This document shows positions 50,740 to 63,495 of a stretch of 64,000 nt of DNA, piece after piece. Made by a program: the position numbers and the translations under genes. Source of the DNA: Elioraea rosea (GTDB taxonomy: Bacteria > Pseudomonadota > Alphaproteobacteria > Acetobacterales > Acetobacteraceae); contig NZ_VFAC01000019.1 of NCBI RefSeq assembly GCF_007644105.1, positions 17,084 through 81,083 on the forward strand. Direction: 5' to 3'. The notes beneath the pieces were generated by a model. That model was not told the origin of the DNA, did not search any database, and saw only the letters and a list, made by a program, of their open reading frames with translations. Positions within the stretch are counted from its first letter, which is position 1; each line of letters starts with the position of its first letter.

Positions 50740-51597
50740 ATGACTGAAGGGGGAGCTGCCGTCGAGCCGCTGGTCCGGCTCGGCGTTTTCGTATCCGTCC
50801 TGATCGCCATGGCGGCGTGGGAGCTGCTCGCCCCGCGCCGACACCAGGCGCACGGGCGCACCTCGCGCTGGCCATCCAACCTCGGCATCGTCGCGCTCGA
50901 CAGCCTGATCGTGCGCGTGCTGTTCCCGGCAGGCGCGGTCGGCGCAGCGCTCTGGGCGGAGTCGCAGGGGCTCGGCCTGTTCCGACTTCTCGACGCACCG
51001 TTCTGGGCGGCGGTGCCGCTCACCGTCGTGCTCCTCGACCTCGCTATCTGGGCGCAGCACCGCGTCTTTCATGCCGTGCCGGCGCTCTGGCGCCTGCACC
51101 GCATGCACCACACCGATCTGGAGTTCGACGTCACCACCGGCCTTCGCTTCCACCCGGTGGAGATCGTCCTGTCGATGGTGATCAAGATCGCCGTCGTCAT
51201 TGCGCTCGGCGCGCCGGCGCTCGGCGTCCTCGTGTTCGAGGTGCTTCTGAACGCCTGCTCGATGTTCAGCCATGGCAATGTGCGGCTGCCCGGGTGGATC
51301 GACCAGGCGCTGCGGCGGGTGATCGTGACGCCGGACATGCACCGCGTGCACCACAGCGTCATCCGCGAGGAGACCGACAGCAATTTCGGCTTCTGCCTGT
51401 CGGTATGGGACAGGTGGTTCGGCACCTACCGCGCCGAGCCCGCAGCGGGCCAGCTCGGCTTCACCATCGGCATCGAGACGTTCCGTGACCCGGCAGAGCT
51501 TCGGCTCGACAGGCTCCTCACCCAGCCCTTTCGCGCAGACAAGGCGCGGACCGACAAGCCGCAAGACGACAAGCCACGGGTGCTGCCGGCGGAGTGA
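50740..51597 (+). CDS. Sterol desaturase/fatty acid hydroxylase family membrane enzyme
   Basis: This 285-residue integral membrane di-iron enzyme has the histidine boxes HRVFH, HRMHH and HRVHH with further His residues in RFHPVE and MFSHGN, and about four TM helices. Family members hydroxylate or desaturate sterols, carotenoids or fatty acids using oxygen. The substrate is not evident; hopanoid or lipid modification is possible. It starts 15 bases after the XRE regulator and converges on ppdK. Confidence 0.88.
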   Translation: MTEGGAAVEPLVRLGVFVSVLIAMAAWELLAPRRHQAHGRTSRWPSNLGIVALDSLIVRVLFPAGAVGAALWAESQGLGLFRLLDAPFWAAVPLTVVLLDLAIWAQHRVFHAVPALWRLHRMHHTDLEFDVTTGLRFHPVEIVLSMVIKIAVVIALGAPALGVLVFEVLLNACSMFSHGNVRLPGWIDQALRRVIVTPDMHRVHHSVIREETDSNFGFCLSVWDRWFGTYRAEPAAGQLGFTIGIETFRDPAELRLDRLLTQPFRADKARTDKPQDDKPRVLPAE

Positions 51598-51623
51598 GGC
51601 GGCGCGGCACGGCCACGCCGCCT
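51597..51623. terminator. Bidirectional terminator hairpin before ppdK stop
   Basis: AGGCGGCG (51597-51604) and CGCCGCCT (51616-51623) form the outer stem; GGC/GCC inside extends it past a single C-A mismatch around an ACG loop. It overlaps the last base of the desaturase stop and lies eight bases from the ppdK stop. Confidence 0.5.
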
Positions 51624-51630
51624 GCGCGGC

Positions 51631-54318
<2,688 letters not shown>

Positions 54319-54323
54319 TGTGC

Positions 54324-56402
54324 TTACCCCTCGAGCAACGAAAAATCGGCGGCCCGGGCGGTGACCGCCCGGATCCGTGACAGGAGCCGTAACCGATTAC
54401 CACGCAGTTCGGTTTCCGTCGCGTTGACGGTCACGGCAGCGAAAAAGGCATCGACGGGCGCACGGAGGCGGCCCATCTCGGCCATGGCGCCGGCGAAATC
54501 CTCCCGCCCGAGCCGTTCGCCGATGGCCGGCTCGGCGGCATCCAAGGCAGCGGCGAGCGCGGTTTCGGCGGGTTCGCGAAGCAGCGCGGCGTCGGGCGGC
54601 TCGGCATAGGCGCGGCCGTCCTTCTTCTCCTCGATTCGGAGGATGTTGCTCGCGCGCTTGTGAGCGGTGAGGAGGTTCGCGCCATCCTCCGTGCCGAGCA
54701 GTGCGGCGAGCGCATCCGCCCGCGCGAGAAGCCGCACGAGGTCGCCGTCCCGCTGCGCGCCGAGCGTTGCGGCGATGACGTCATGCCGGCGGCCTTCGGC
54801 GCGAAGCTGCACGCGCAGGCGTTCGATGAGGAAGCCGTAGAGACCGTCGACCAGCGCCGCCTGCCGCGCCTGGTCGAGCCCGAGAGGTTCGGCGAAGGCC
54901 GCGACCGCCTCGCCCAGGAGGACGACGAGATCGAGACGAAGCTCGTTCTCGCGCACGAGCCGGATCACGCCGAGCGCGGCGCGCCGCAGGGCGAAGGGGT
55001 CCCCCGAGCCGGTGGGGCGCTCGTCGGCGGCGAAGAAGCCAGCGATCGTATCGAGCCTGTCTGCCAGCGCGACGGTGACGCTGACCGGCGCGGAGGGAAC
55101 AGCGTCGCCCTGCCCGGCGGGGGCGTAGTGCTGCTCGATCGCGAGCGCGACCGCCTCGTCCTCGCCGTCATGCGCGGCGTAGCGGCGGCCCATGTAGCCC
55201 TGAAGCTCGGGAAACTCGCCGACCATGCCGGTGACGAGATCGGCCTTGGCGAGCATCGCCGCCCGCTCTGCCTTGGCGATGTCGGCCCCGAGCATCGGCG
55301 CGAGGATGCCCGCGAGCCGCACGAGCCGGAGGACGCGCGCGCCCTGCGTGCCGAGCCTGGCGTGGAACGTCACCGCCTCGAGGCGCGGCAGGCGCGAATC
55401 GAGCCTCTGCCGGCGGTCCTGGTCCCAGAAGAAGCGGGCATCGGAGAGGCGCGCGCGCAGCACCCGCTCGTTGCCGGCGACGATGGCGCGCCCGCCATCC
55501 TTTGCCTCGATGTTGGCGACGACGACGAAATACGGCGCGGCAGAGCCGTTTGCGGTCAGCAGCGTGAAGTACTTCTGGTTCAGCCGCATGGTGAGCTGCC
55601 GCACCCGGTCGGGCAGGTCCATGAACGCGTCGTCGATCCGACCGAGCAGCGGCACAGGCCATTCGACGAGGCCGGCCACCTCGTCGAACAGGCCGGGGTC
55701 GCCAGCCACGGTGCAGCCGACCTCGGCCGCGCGCGCCTCGACGCCCGCGACGATCGCTGCCCGCCGCTCGGCCGGGTCGACGATCACCTTCGCGTCGCGA
55801 AGCTTCGCCGCGTAATCCTCGAAGCCAGAGACCGTGATGGCGCCGGGGGAGAGGAAGCGATGGCCCTCGGTGACGTTGGAGGCGACGAGCCCGTGCCCGT
55901 CATCGACGCCTTCTGCCAGCGAGAAAGCAATCACCGCGCCGTCGAGCGTGCAAAGGATACGCCTGAGCGGCCGTACCCAGGCGAAGCTGCTCGACCCGCC
56001 CCAGCGCATCGACTTCGGCCAGCCGAAGCGGCGGATAATGCCTGGCATCGTTTCGGCCACCAGCGACGCGGCGGAGAGTGGGGGCGCGCTCTTCTCGAGC
56101 ACCCAGTACCCGCCTTCCTCGCGCAGCGCGTCCTTCGTCGCGCCGTGCTTCTTGAGGAACCCTGCGAGCGCGGCTTCCGGCGCACTTGTGCGTGGTCCGC
56201 GCTCTGTGCTCGCGCTCGCTTCCGTCGCTGCCTCGGCGGTCACGACGAGGCCGATGCGCCGCGGGCCGCTGAAGCTCCGTACCTCGCGCGGGTTGAGCGC
56301 GCCGAGCGCCTCTGTGACGGCGCGGGCGAACTCCTCCGCCGCGCGGCCCTGCATGCGCGCGGGAATCTCTTCGCTGAAGAGTTCGAGAAAAAGCTCGGGC
56401 AT
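54324..56402 (-). CDS. glyS: Glycyl-tRNA synthetase beta subunit
   Basis: This 692-residue subunit begins [18 protein letters not shown], the invariant GlyS N terminus, and has the segments VTEGHRFLSPG, LTMRLNQKYF, KADLVTGMVGEFPELQGYMG and a C-terminal DALRP-like anticodon domain. Together with GlyQ it forms the alpha2beta2 enzyme that charges tRNA-Gly. ATG 56402 overlaps the glyQ stop by one base (TGATG). Confidence 0.97.
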   Translation of the reverse strand: MPELFLELFSEEIPARMQGRAAEEFARAVTEALGALNPREVRSFSGPRRIGLVVTAEAATEASASTERGPRTSAPEAALAGFLKKHGATKDALREEGGYWVLEKSAPPLSAASLVAETMPGIIRRFGWPKSMRWGGSSSFAWVRPLRRILCTLDGAVIAFSLAEGVDDGHGLVASNVTEGHRFLSPGAITVSGFEDYAAKLRDAKVIVDPAERRAAIVAGVEARAAEVGCTVAGDPGLFDEVAGLVEWPVPLLGRIDDAFMDLPDRVRQLTMRLNQKYFTLLTANGSAAPYFVVVANIEAKDGGRAIVAGNERVLRARLSDARFFWDQDRRQRLDSRLPRLEAVTFHARLGTQGARVLRLVRLAGILAPMLGADIAKAERAAMLAKADLVTGMVGEFPELQGYMGRRYAAHDGEDEAVALAIEQHYAPAGQGDAVPSAPVSVTVALADRLDTIAGFFAADERPTGSGDPFALRRAALGVIRLVRENELRLDLVVLLGEAVAAFAEPLGLDQARQAALVDGLYGFLIERLRVQLRAEGRRHDVIAATLGAQRDGDLVRLLARADALAALLGTEDGANLLTAHKRASNILRIEEKKDGRAYAEPPDAALLREPAETALAAALDAAEPAIGERLGREDFAGAMAEMGRLRAPVDAFFAAVTVNATETELRGNRLRLLSRIRAVTARAADFSLLEG

Positions 56403-57313
56403 CAGGCAACCTGCTCGCCGGCCAGCCACGCCTCGCAGCAGCCCTTCGCCAGCGCCCGCACCCTACCGATATAGGCAGCCCGCTCCGCCACCGAGATGAC
56501 GCCCCGGGCGTCGAGCAGGTTGAAACGGTGAGAGGCCTTGATGCACTGGTCATAGGCCGGCAGGGCGAGCCCGTGCGCGAGCAGCACGGCACACTCCTTC
56601 TCGGCATCCTCGAAATGGCGCAGCAGCGTGGCCGTGTCGGCGTGCTCGAAATTGTGGGCGCTGAACTCCTGCTCGGCACGGAGGAACACGTCGCCATAGG
56701 CGAGCGCCGTCGGCGACGCGGGGTCGTTGAACGGCAGGTCGTAGACGTTCTCGACGCCGAGGATGTACATCGCCAGACGCTCGAGCCCGTAGGTCAGCTC
56801 GGCAGAGGGCTTCTCGCAAGCGATCCCGCCCACCTGCTGGAAATAGGTGAACTGCGTCACCTCCATCCCGTCGCACCACACTTCCCAGCCGAGCCCCCAG
56901 GCGCCGAGGGTGGGACTCTCCCAGTCATCCTCGACGAACCGGATGTCGTGCAGCAGCGGGTCGATCCCGAGCTCGCGGAGGCTCTCGAGATAGAGGCCCT
57001 GCGGGTCGGGCGGCGAGGGCTTCAGGATCACCTGGTACTGGTAGTAGTGCTGGAGCCGGTTGGGGTTCTCGCCGTAGCGCCCGTCCGATGGCCGGCGTGA
57101 GGGCTGCACATAGGCGGCGTTCCACGGCTTCGGCCCGAGCGCCCGCAGCGTAGTGGCGGGATGGAAGGTCCCCGCGCCCATCTCCATGTCGTAGGGCTGC
57201 AGGATCACGCAGCCGCGTGCCGCCCAGAACGCGGACAGCCGGAGGATGATCTCCTGGAAGCTCCTCGGGGCCTCCCGCACCGCGGGGGCGACCGTTTCCT
57301 GGCGGGACTCCAT
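56402..57313 (-). CDS. glyQ: Glycyl-tRNA synthetase alpha subunit
   Basis: This 303-residue catalytic subunit has the GlyQ hallmarks [58 protein letters not shown] and [13 protein letters not shown]. It is followed, with one-base overlap, by glyS. Length is typical (about 290-310). Confidence 0.98.
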   Translation of the reverse strand: MESRQETVAPAVREAPRSFQEIILRLSAFWAARGCVILQPYDMEMGAGTFHPATTLRALGPKPWNAAYVQPSRRPSDGRYGENPNRLQHYYQYQVILKPSPPDPQGLYLESLRELGIDPLLHDIRFVEDDWESPTLGAWGLGWEVWCDGMEVTQFTYFQQVGGIACEKPSAELTYGLERLAMYILGVENVYDLPFNDPASPTALAYGDVFLRAEQEFSAHNFEHADTATLLRHFEDAEKECAVLLAHGLALPAYDQCIKASHRFNLLDARGVISVAERAAYIGRVRALAKGCCEAWLAGEQVA

Positions 57314-57399
57314 GCGCGTCTCGTTCGGACCTTTGCCTCGTCGCGTTCGGTCAGTATCCGGCGGTTCTACCCATGCTGCAGTGCAGCGACAACTGGCGC

Positions 57400-57777
57400 T
57401 CAGCCCGGTCCCGGCCGCCCTTCGCCCTGCCGCGCCTCTGCGAGGGCAGGAATCGGGCAGTCGGGCCGACCGCAGCCGTCATGCGCTGTCTCGGGCACGT
57501 AGGCCTGGCAGACGGGGCACTCGATCATCTCCTCCGCATCGGCTGCGGACGCCTCGCGCTCCAGCGCACTCGCCTGCTCGGACGCAGCCATTGCCTCCGA
57601 GGGTGCGTCAGTGGCGAAGGTGTCGGCAGCCGGCGCCTCGGCCAAGGGCGGCGCGACCGGCTCCTTGTCGTTCGCCGGGGTCACGGCAGCGCCGCCTGAG
57701 GCGTTCTGCTGTGTCACCATCCTGTAGAGATACCAGACGCCGGCCAGCACGAGGCCGAGCAGAAGGATGCGGATCAC
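57400..57777 (-). CDS. PP0621-like small membrane protein with C-terminal cysteine motif
   Basis: This 125-residue protein has one N-terminal TM helix ([19 protein letters not shown]), an acidic Ala-rich spacer and a cysteine cluster CPVC and CGRPDCP near the C terminus that could bind zinc. The arrangement resembles the PP0621 family of small anchored proteins, function unknown. The start is GTG at 57777. It lies upstream of glyQ on the same strand, 86 bases away. Confidence 0.65.
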   Translation of the reverse strand: MIRILLLGLVLAGVWYLYRMVTQQNASGGAAVTPANDKEPVAPPLAEAPAADTFATDAPSEAMAASEQASALEREASAADAEEMIECPVCQAYVPETAHDGCGRPDCPIPALAEARQGEGRPGPG

Positions 57778-57886
57778 GGGGGTGGGTCCTCGGTTGCGCG
57801 GCGGTTCTAGGGCCGCAGGCGCGGTGGGGCAAGCAAAGCCGCGCGGGCAGCACGCTGTAATGCCACTGCAACATACGATCTGCTAT

Positions 57887-57946
57887 TGCTGCACAGCAGC
57901 ATCGGGTCTTGCCAAAAATCAAGGTCCACCGACCTGCTGCAACAGC
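57887..57946 (+). promoter_or_regulatory. Repeated TGCTGCA-CAGC elements upstream of the efflux operon
   Basis: TGCTGCACAGCAGC (57887-57900; GCTGC/GCAGC palindrome) and TGCTGCAACAGC (57935-57946) lie 48 bases apart in the 200-base region before the RND adaptor gene. They could be operators for a repressor of the pump, but no regulator gene is adjacent. Confidence 0.3.
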
Positions 57947-57977
57947 CCACCCCGCTCGTGCGGACGGAGTCCCTCGC

Positions 57978-59144
57978 ATGGCTCGCCCCCTCCTGCTCGC
58001 CCCCGCCGCCACGCTGGCCGCGGTCCTGCTTGCCGCCGCCCCGGCTGCGGCGCAGATGCCGCCACCGCCCGTGACGGTCGCAACGCCGCTTGCCCGGACC
58101 ATCACCGAATGGGACGAGCACACCGGCCGGTTCGAGGCGTTGGAAATGGTGGATGTGCGGGCCCGGGTGTCGGGCTTCATCGAGGCCATCCACTTCCGCG
58201 ACGGCGACATCGTCTCGCCGGGCGACCTCCTCTTCACGATCGACCAGCGTCCCTTCCAGATCGCCGTCGAGATCGCCGAGGCGGAGGTGACGCGCACCCG
58301 CGCCCTGGTGCAGCTCGCCCAGAGCGAGGTCGAGCGCGCCATCCCGCTCGTGCAGACGCGCACCCTGCCGCAGCGCGAGCTCGACACGCGCCAGGCGCAG
58401 CTCCGCCAGTCCTTCGCCGGCCTGCAATCGGCCCAGGCCAATCTCCGCAACGCCCAGCTCAACCTCGAATGGACGGAGGTGCGCGCCCCGCTCGCCGGGC
58501 GGATCAGCGACCGGCGCGTCGATGTCGGCAACCTGATCACCGGCGGCACGACCGGCGCGCAGGCGACGCTTCTGACCACGATCGTCCGCACCGACCCGAT
58601 CCACTTCACCTTCGACGTCTCCGAGGCCGACTACCTGAAGTACTCGCGTCTCGCCCGCGAGGGCTCGCGCCCCTCCGGCCGCGACAGCATGCTGCCCGTG
58701 CGCGTGCGCCTGTCCGACGAGACGAGCTACACGCGCGAAGGCCGGCTCGACTTCGTCGACAACGTCGTGAACCCACGCTCGGGAACGATGCGCGGCCGTG
58801 CGGTGTTCGACAACGCCGACAGCTTCCTGACACCGGGCCTGTTCGGCCGGCTGCGCCTCTTCGCGGGCGAAGGGGAGGCGCTGCTCGTGCCCGATTCCGC
58901 CATCGCCGCCGACCAGGCGCGCAAGATCCTCCTCGTCGTGGGCGCCAACGACACGGTCGAGCCACGGGTCGTCACGCCAGGGCCGATCGTCGATGGCCTG
59001 CGCGTGATCCGCTCCGGCCTCCGCGTCGATGACAGGGTGATCATCAACGGCCAGGCCAACCCCTTCGTCCGACCCGGCGCGCGCGTCACGCCGCAGCCAG
59101 GCGAGATCACCGCCGCGGCTGCGCAACAGGCCGGCGGGGGCTGA
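57978..59144 (+). CDS. RND efflux periplasmic adaptor subunit (MFP)
   Basis: This 388-residue protein has a signal peptide (1 to about 25, ending PAAAQ). The membrane fusion layout follows: lipoyl/barrel-sandwich parts (VDVRARVSGFIEAIHFRDGD, WTEVRAPLAGRISDRRVDVG) around an alpha-hairpin coiled coil (about 95-170), then a beta-barrel domain with LFGRLRLFAG. It links the inner-membrane pump to an outer-membrane channel. ATG 57978 follows GGAG. The pump gene starts 10 bases downstream; no outer-membrane channel gene is present. Confidence 0.93.
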   Translation: MARPLLLAPAATLAAVLLAAAPAAAQMPPPPVTVATPLARTITEWDEHTGRFEALEMVDVRARVSGFIEAIHFRDGDIVSPGDLLFTIDQRPFQIAVEIAEAEVTRTRALVQLAQSEVERAIPLVQTRTLPQRELDTRQAQLRQSFAGLQSAQANLRNAQLNLEWTEVRAPLAGRISDRRVDVGNLITGGTTGAQATLLTTIVRTDPIHFTFDVSEADYLKYSRLAREGSRPSGRDSMLPVRVRLSDETSYTREGRLDFVDNVVNPRSGTMRGRAVFDNADSFLTPGLFGRLRLFAGEGEALLVPDSAIAADQARKILLVVGANDTVEPRVVTPGPIVDGLRVIRSGLRVDDRVIINGQANPFVRPGARVTPQPGEITAAAAQQAGGG

Positions 59145-59154
59145 GGCTTCTCCG

Positions 59155-62100
59155 ATGCGCCTCTCCCGCTTCTTCATCGACCACCCGATCTTCGCGACCG
59201 TCCTGTCGGTCCTGCTGACGATCGTCGGCGCGATCTCCTATCGCGCGCTCCCGGTTGCCGAATATCCCGAGATCGCGCCGCCGACCGTGACGGTCGCCGC
59301 CACCTATCCCGGCGCGTCGGCGACCGTGATCGCGGAGACCGTCGCGACCCCGATCGAGCAGGAGATCAACGGCGTCGACGGGATGCTCTACATCGTCTCG
59401 CAGTCGACCGGGGACGGGCGTGTCTCGATCAACGTCGTGTTCCGACCCGGAACGAACATCGACCAGGCCCAGGTGCTCGTGCAGAACCGCCTCGCGGTCG
59501 CCGAGGCGCGGCTGCCGGAGGAGGTGCGCCGCCTCGGCGTGACCGTGCGCAAGGCCTCGCCCGACCTGATGATGGTCATCCACATGACGAGCCCCGACGG
59601 CTCGCGGGACGAGCAGTACGTCTCGAACTACGCCACCCTCTACGTGAAGGACGTGCTCGCCCGCATCGACGGCGTGGGCGACGTGCAGGTGTTCGGCTCG
59701 CGCGAGTACGCGATGCGCATCTGGCTCGACCCCGCGAAGGTGGCCGCGCGCGACATGACGGCGGGCGAGGTGGTCAACGCCATCCGCGCGGCGAACGTCC
59801 AGGTCGCAGCCGGGTCGATCAACCAGCCGCCCGCCATCTCGCCCTCGGCCTTCGAGATCAGTGTCCAGGCGCTGGGGCGACTGTCGGAGCCCGAGCAGTT
59901 CGCCGACATCGTCATCCGCACCGACCGCGAGCGCGGCACGGTGACGCGGCTGCGCGACGTCGCACGGATCGAGCTCGGCGCCCAGGACTACACGGTCAAT
60001 TCATACCTGAACAACCGGCCGGCGACGGCCATCGTCATCTTCCAGCGGCCCGGCTCGAACGCGCTCGCGACCTCCGATGCGGTGCTGCAGGCCGTCGAGA
60101 ATCTCTCACGCGACTTCCCGGCAGGCGTCGGGTACTCGGTCGTGTACAACCCGACGGTCTTCATCCAGCAATCGATCGACGCGGTGATCGTCACCTTCCT
60201 CGAGGCGATCGCGCTCGTCGTCCTGGTGGTGATCCTGTTCCTGCAGAGCTGGCGCGCGGCGATCATCCCGATCGTCGCTATCCCCGTCTCGATCATCGGC
60301 ACCTTCGCCTTCCTCGCGGCGTTCGGCATCAGCTTCAACACGCTGTCGCTGTTCGGCCTCGTGCTCGCCATCGGCATCGTCGTGGACGATGCGATCGTCG
60401 TCGTCGAGAATGTCGAGCGCTACCTCGCCGAAGGCTTCTCTCCGCGCGAGGCCGCCTACAAGACGATGGACGAGGTGGGTGGTGCGCTCATCGCCATCGC
60501 GCTGGTTCTCGCCGCCGTGTTCATCCCCACCGCCTTCATCGCCGGGCTGCAGGGCTCGTTCTACCGCCAGTTCGCGGTGACGATCGCCGTCTCGACGGCG
60601 ATCTCCTGCTTCGTCTCGCTCACCCTCTCGCCGGCCATGGCCGCGCTGCTGCTGAAGCCGCACACGCATGAGGCGCCGCGCGGCATCGCGGGCGTGCTCG
60701 GCGCGCCGTTCCGCCTCTTCTTCCGCGGCTTCAACCGTGCCTTCGAGGGCATGGCGCGCGGCTATGCGGGGCTGACGCGCAGGCTCGTGCGGCTCGGCGC
60801 GATCGTTCTCGTGGTCTATGCCGGGCTGCTCGGGCTCACCTATTTCCGCCTCGTCGAGACGCCGACGGGGCTGATCCCGCCGCTCGACCGCGGCTACTTC
60901 ATCGCAGCCTTCCAGCTTCCGCCCGGCAGCTCGCTCGCGCGCACAGACGAGGTGGTGCGCCGCGCCTCGGACATGATCCTCGAGACGCCGGGCGTGCAGT
61001 CCTCCGTCGCCTTCGTCGGCTTCGACGGCGCGACCTTCACCAATGCGCCGAACACCGGCGTTGTGTTCGTCACCCTCAAGAGCTTCGAGGATCGGCAGGC
61101 GGAGGGGCTGACGGCGGAGGACATCCTCGCCACCCTGAGGCAGAGGATGTTCGGCATCCAGGAAGCCTTCATCCTGGTGATCGAGCCGCCTTCCGTTCCC
61201 GGCATCGGCACGGGCGGCGGCCTCAAGCTCTACGTGCAGGACCGCGCGGGTCGCGGCTATCCAGCGCTCGAAGGCGCGACCTGGGCGATGGCCGGGAGTG
61301 CCGCACAGACCCCGGGCTTCGCGCAGGCCTTCACCCTCTTCAACACGCGAAGCCCGCAGGTCTTCGCCGACATCGACCGCACCAAGGCCGAGATGCTCGG
61401 GGTGCCGATCGAACGGGTGTTCGAGGCCCTTTCGATCTACAACGGCTCTGCCTTCGTCAACGACTTCAACATCCTCGGCCGCATCTACAGGGTGACCGCG
61501 CAGGCGGACAATCCGTTCCGCCTCGGCATCAGCGACGTGGCCAACCTGCGCACGCGCAACGACACCGGGGAGATGGTGCCGATCGGCTCCGTCGCGACCT
61601 TCAGCGACACGACGGGCCCATACCGCGTCACCCGCTACAACCTCTATCCGGCGGCGGAGGTTCAGGTCGCGCTCGTGCCCGGCTTCTCGACAGGACAGGG
61701 GATCGAGGCGATCGAGCAGCTCGCGCGCGAGCGGCTTCCCCCCGGCTTCGGCTTCGAGTGGACCGAGATCGCGCTACAGGAGAAGCTCGCGGGCAACACC
61801 GCGATCCTCGCCTTCGGCCTCGCCGTCGTGTTCGTGTTCCTGCTCCTCGCCGCGCTCTACGAGAGCTGGACGCTGCCTCTCGCGGTGGTTCTGATCGTGC
61901 CGATGTGCATCCTCGCCGCGATGGTCGGCGTGAACTTCCGCGGGCTCGACCGCAACATCCTCGTCGAGATCGGGCTCGTCGTGCTCGTCGGGCTTGCGGC
62001 GAAGAACGCGATCCTGATCGTCGAGTTCGCCAAGCAGGCGGAGGAGCGCGGGCTGTCGCGGCGCGACGCGGCGGTCGAGGCCGCGCGCACGAGGCTCAGG

Positions 62101-62343
62101 CCGATCCTGATGACCTCGCTGGCCTTCATCCTCGGCGTGGTGCCGCTGGTCATCGCAGAGGGGGCGGGGGCGGAGATGCGCCAGAGCCTCGGCACGGCGG
62201 TGTTCGCCGGCATGCTCGGCGTCACGGCGTTCGGACTGATTTTCACGCCGGTGTTCTACGTGGTGTGCTCGTGGCTCGGCAGCCGGCGAAGGCAGGCACC
62301 GCCGACTGCGGCGGCGCAGGGCGGAGGGAGTGCGAGCGCCTAG
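59155..62343 (+). CDS. RND multidrug efflux transporter (HAE1/MexF type)
   Basis: This 1062-residue inner-membrane pump has 12 TM helices and two large periplasmic loops. It opens with FFIDHPIFATVLSVLLTIVG. The TM4 proton-relay segment GIVVDDAIVVVENVER contains the Asp-Asp pair, and the TM10-12 region GLAAKNAILIVEFAKQ carries the relay Lys. Drug substrates cannot be read from sequence; it most resembles MexF/AcrB-type hydrophobe exporters. Confidence 0.96.
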   Translation: MRLSRFFIDHPIFATVLSVLLTIVGAISYRALPVAEYPEIAPPTVTVAATYPGASATVIAETVATPIEQEINGVDGMLYIVSQSTGDGRVSINVVFRPGTNIDQAQVLVQNRLAVAEARLPEEVRRLGVTVRKASPDLMMVIHMTSPDGSRDEQYVSNYATLYVKDVLARIDGVGDVQVFGSREYAMRIWLDPAKVAARDMTAGEVVNAIRAANVQVAAGSINQPPAISPSAFEISVQALGRLSEPEQFADIVIRTDRERGTVTRLRDVARIELGAQDYTVNSYLNNRPATAIVIFQRPGSNALATSDAVLQAVENLSRDFPAGVGYSVVYNPTVFIQQSIDAVIVTFLEAIALVVLVVILFLQSWRAAIIPIVAIPVSIIGTFAFLAAFGISFNTLSLFGLVLAIGIVVDDAIVVVENVERYLAEGFSPREAAYKTMDEVGGALIAIALVLAAVFIPTAFIAGLQGSFYRQFAVTIAVSTAISCFVSLTLSPAMAALLLKPHTHEAPRGIAGVLGAPFRLFFRGFNRAFEGMARGYAGLTRRLVRLGAIVLVVYAGLLGLTYFRLVETPTGLIPPLDRGYFIAAFQLPPGSSLARTDEVVRRASDMILETPGVQSSVAFVGFDGATFTNAPNTGVVFVTLKSFEDRQAEGLTAEDILATLRQRMFGIQEAFILVIEPPSVPGIGTGGGLKLYVQDRAGRGYPALEGATWAMAGSAAQTPGFAQAFTLFNTRSPQVFADIDRTKAEMLGVPIERVFEALSIYNGSAFVNDFNILGRIYRVTAQADNPFRLGISDVANLRTRNDTGEMVPIGSVATFSDTTGPYRVTRYNLYPAAEVQVALVPGFSTGQGIEAIEQLARERLPPGFGFEWTEIALQEKLAGNTAILAFGLAVVFVFLLLAALYESWTLPLAVVLIVPMCILAAMVGVNFRGLDRNILVEIGLVVLVGLAAKNAILIVEFAKQAEERGLSRRDAAVEAARTRLRPILMTSLAFILGVVPLVIAEGAGAEMRQSLGTAVFAGMLGVTAFGLIFTPVFYVVCSWLGSRRRQAPPTAAAQGGGSASA

Positions 62344-62540
62344 TCCTGGGTCGTCAGGGTCAGGAACATCAGCACGACATAGACCGCCGGCATCACCGCG
62401 AGTGCGACGAACAGCGCCATGCTGGGTACGGCGCAGGCATCAGACATCAGCATCCAGGCCGCCGCCCCGGCCGCGCCGACGATGATGACGAGGCCGATCA
62501 ACCAGGGCAGAAGGCGGTCGCGAGCTGCGGCCTCGGGCAC
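62340..62540 (-). CDS. Small two-helix membrane protein
   Basis: This 66-residue protein has two hydrophobic helices (LLPWLIGLVIIVGAAGAAAWML and MALFVALAVMPAVYVVLMFLTL) and no recognised motif. It is convergent with the RND pump gene and overlaps its last four bases. The clear two-TM pattern on this strand supports a real gene, but no homologue is known to me. Confidence 0.5.
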   Translation of the reverse strand: MPEAAARDRLLPWLIGLVIIVGAAGAAAWMLMSDACAVPSMALFVALAVMPAVYVVLMFLTLTTQD

Positions 62541-62636
62541 GGTGCGGTCCTCCGCTCGGCCGGTTCCCCCGGCTCGATGGCGCAGACTACGCCCACCGCC
62601 TCCCGCAACCCTTGATCTGCCGCAAGCGCGGCCGGC

Positions 62637-63464
62637 TCAGAGCCCGTACCGCGCGAAGGCGATCCGTTCCGCCACCGTATCCGCCGCCGCAGTGGCGAGC
62701 GTATCCGCGCCCGGCACGAAGCGCGCCCACCACGGCCGGCGCGGCCCGCCGAACACCGCGAAGCGCACCTTCTCGCCATGCCTCTGCCGCATCGTCGTGC
62801 GCAGCTCGCCGATGCCGTCCGCGAGGCCGAGCTCGACGGCGCGCCGGCCCGTCCAGAACTCGCCGGTGAAGAGCTGCTCCTCCGGCGCCTTCAGCCTCTG
62901 CCCGCGGCGAAGGCGCACCCACGCCTTGAAGCTCTGGTGGATGTCCTGCTGCACGGCGCGGAGCCTCGCGACATCCTCCTCGCGCTCCGGCCCGAACGGG
63001 TCGAGCAGCGACTTGCGCTCGCCCGAGGTATAAAGCCGCCGCTCGATGCCCAGGCGGGTCATCGCCCGGCCGAAGCCGAAGCCCGCGCTGATCACTCCGA
63101 TCGAGCCGAGGATCGAGCTCTCGTCGCAGAAGATCTCGTCGCCAGCGCAGGCGAGCCAGTAGCCGCCCGAGGCGCCCACATCCTGCACGAAGCTGGTGAC
63201 GGGAAGCTTCTTCTCCTCGGCCATCGCCCGGATGCGCCCGGCGATCAGGCTCGACTGCACGGGCGATCCGCCTGGGCTGTTGATCGCGAGCGCGACGCCC
63301 GCGAGCCGCCGCACGGCGAAGGCGCGCCCGATCGCCCCGGCCATGCCTTCGAGCGAGAGCGAGCCGGCGCGGAAGCCCGAAGGCGGCGCGATGAGGCCGG
63401 CGAGGCGGATCACCGCGACGGTGGGGGCGCGGGAGAGGAAGGCGGGGACGATGCTCTGTGCCAT
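62637..63464 (-). CDS. S49 family signal-peptide peptidase (SppA/SohB-like)
   Basis: This 275-residue protein is a short-form S49 serine peptidase with nucleophile Ser99 in DVGASGGYW and general base Lys151 in SGERKSLLDPF; INSPGGSP (61-68) forms the oxyanion/substrate strand. The family degrades cleaved signal peptides in the membrane. No obvious TM helix is present at the N terminus, so membrane association may be peripheral. ATG 63464 fits the family N terminus. Confidence 0.88.
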   Translation of the reverse strand: MAQSIVPAFLSRAPTVAVIRLAGLIAPPSGFRAGSLSLEGMAGAIGRAFAVRRLAGVALAINSPGGSPVQSSLIAGRIRAMAEEKKLPVTSFVQDVGASGGYWLACAGDEIFCDESSILGSIGVISAGFGFGRAMTRLGIERRLYTSGERKSLLDPFGPEREEDVARLRAVQQDIHQSFKAWVRLRRGQRLKAPEEQLFTGEFWTGRRAVELGLADGIGELRTTMRQRHGEKVRFAVFGGPRRPWWARFVPGADTLATAAADTVAERIAFARYGL

Positions 63465-63495
63465 GGCGACATAGATGCCGGCGCGGCGCGGCGCA

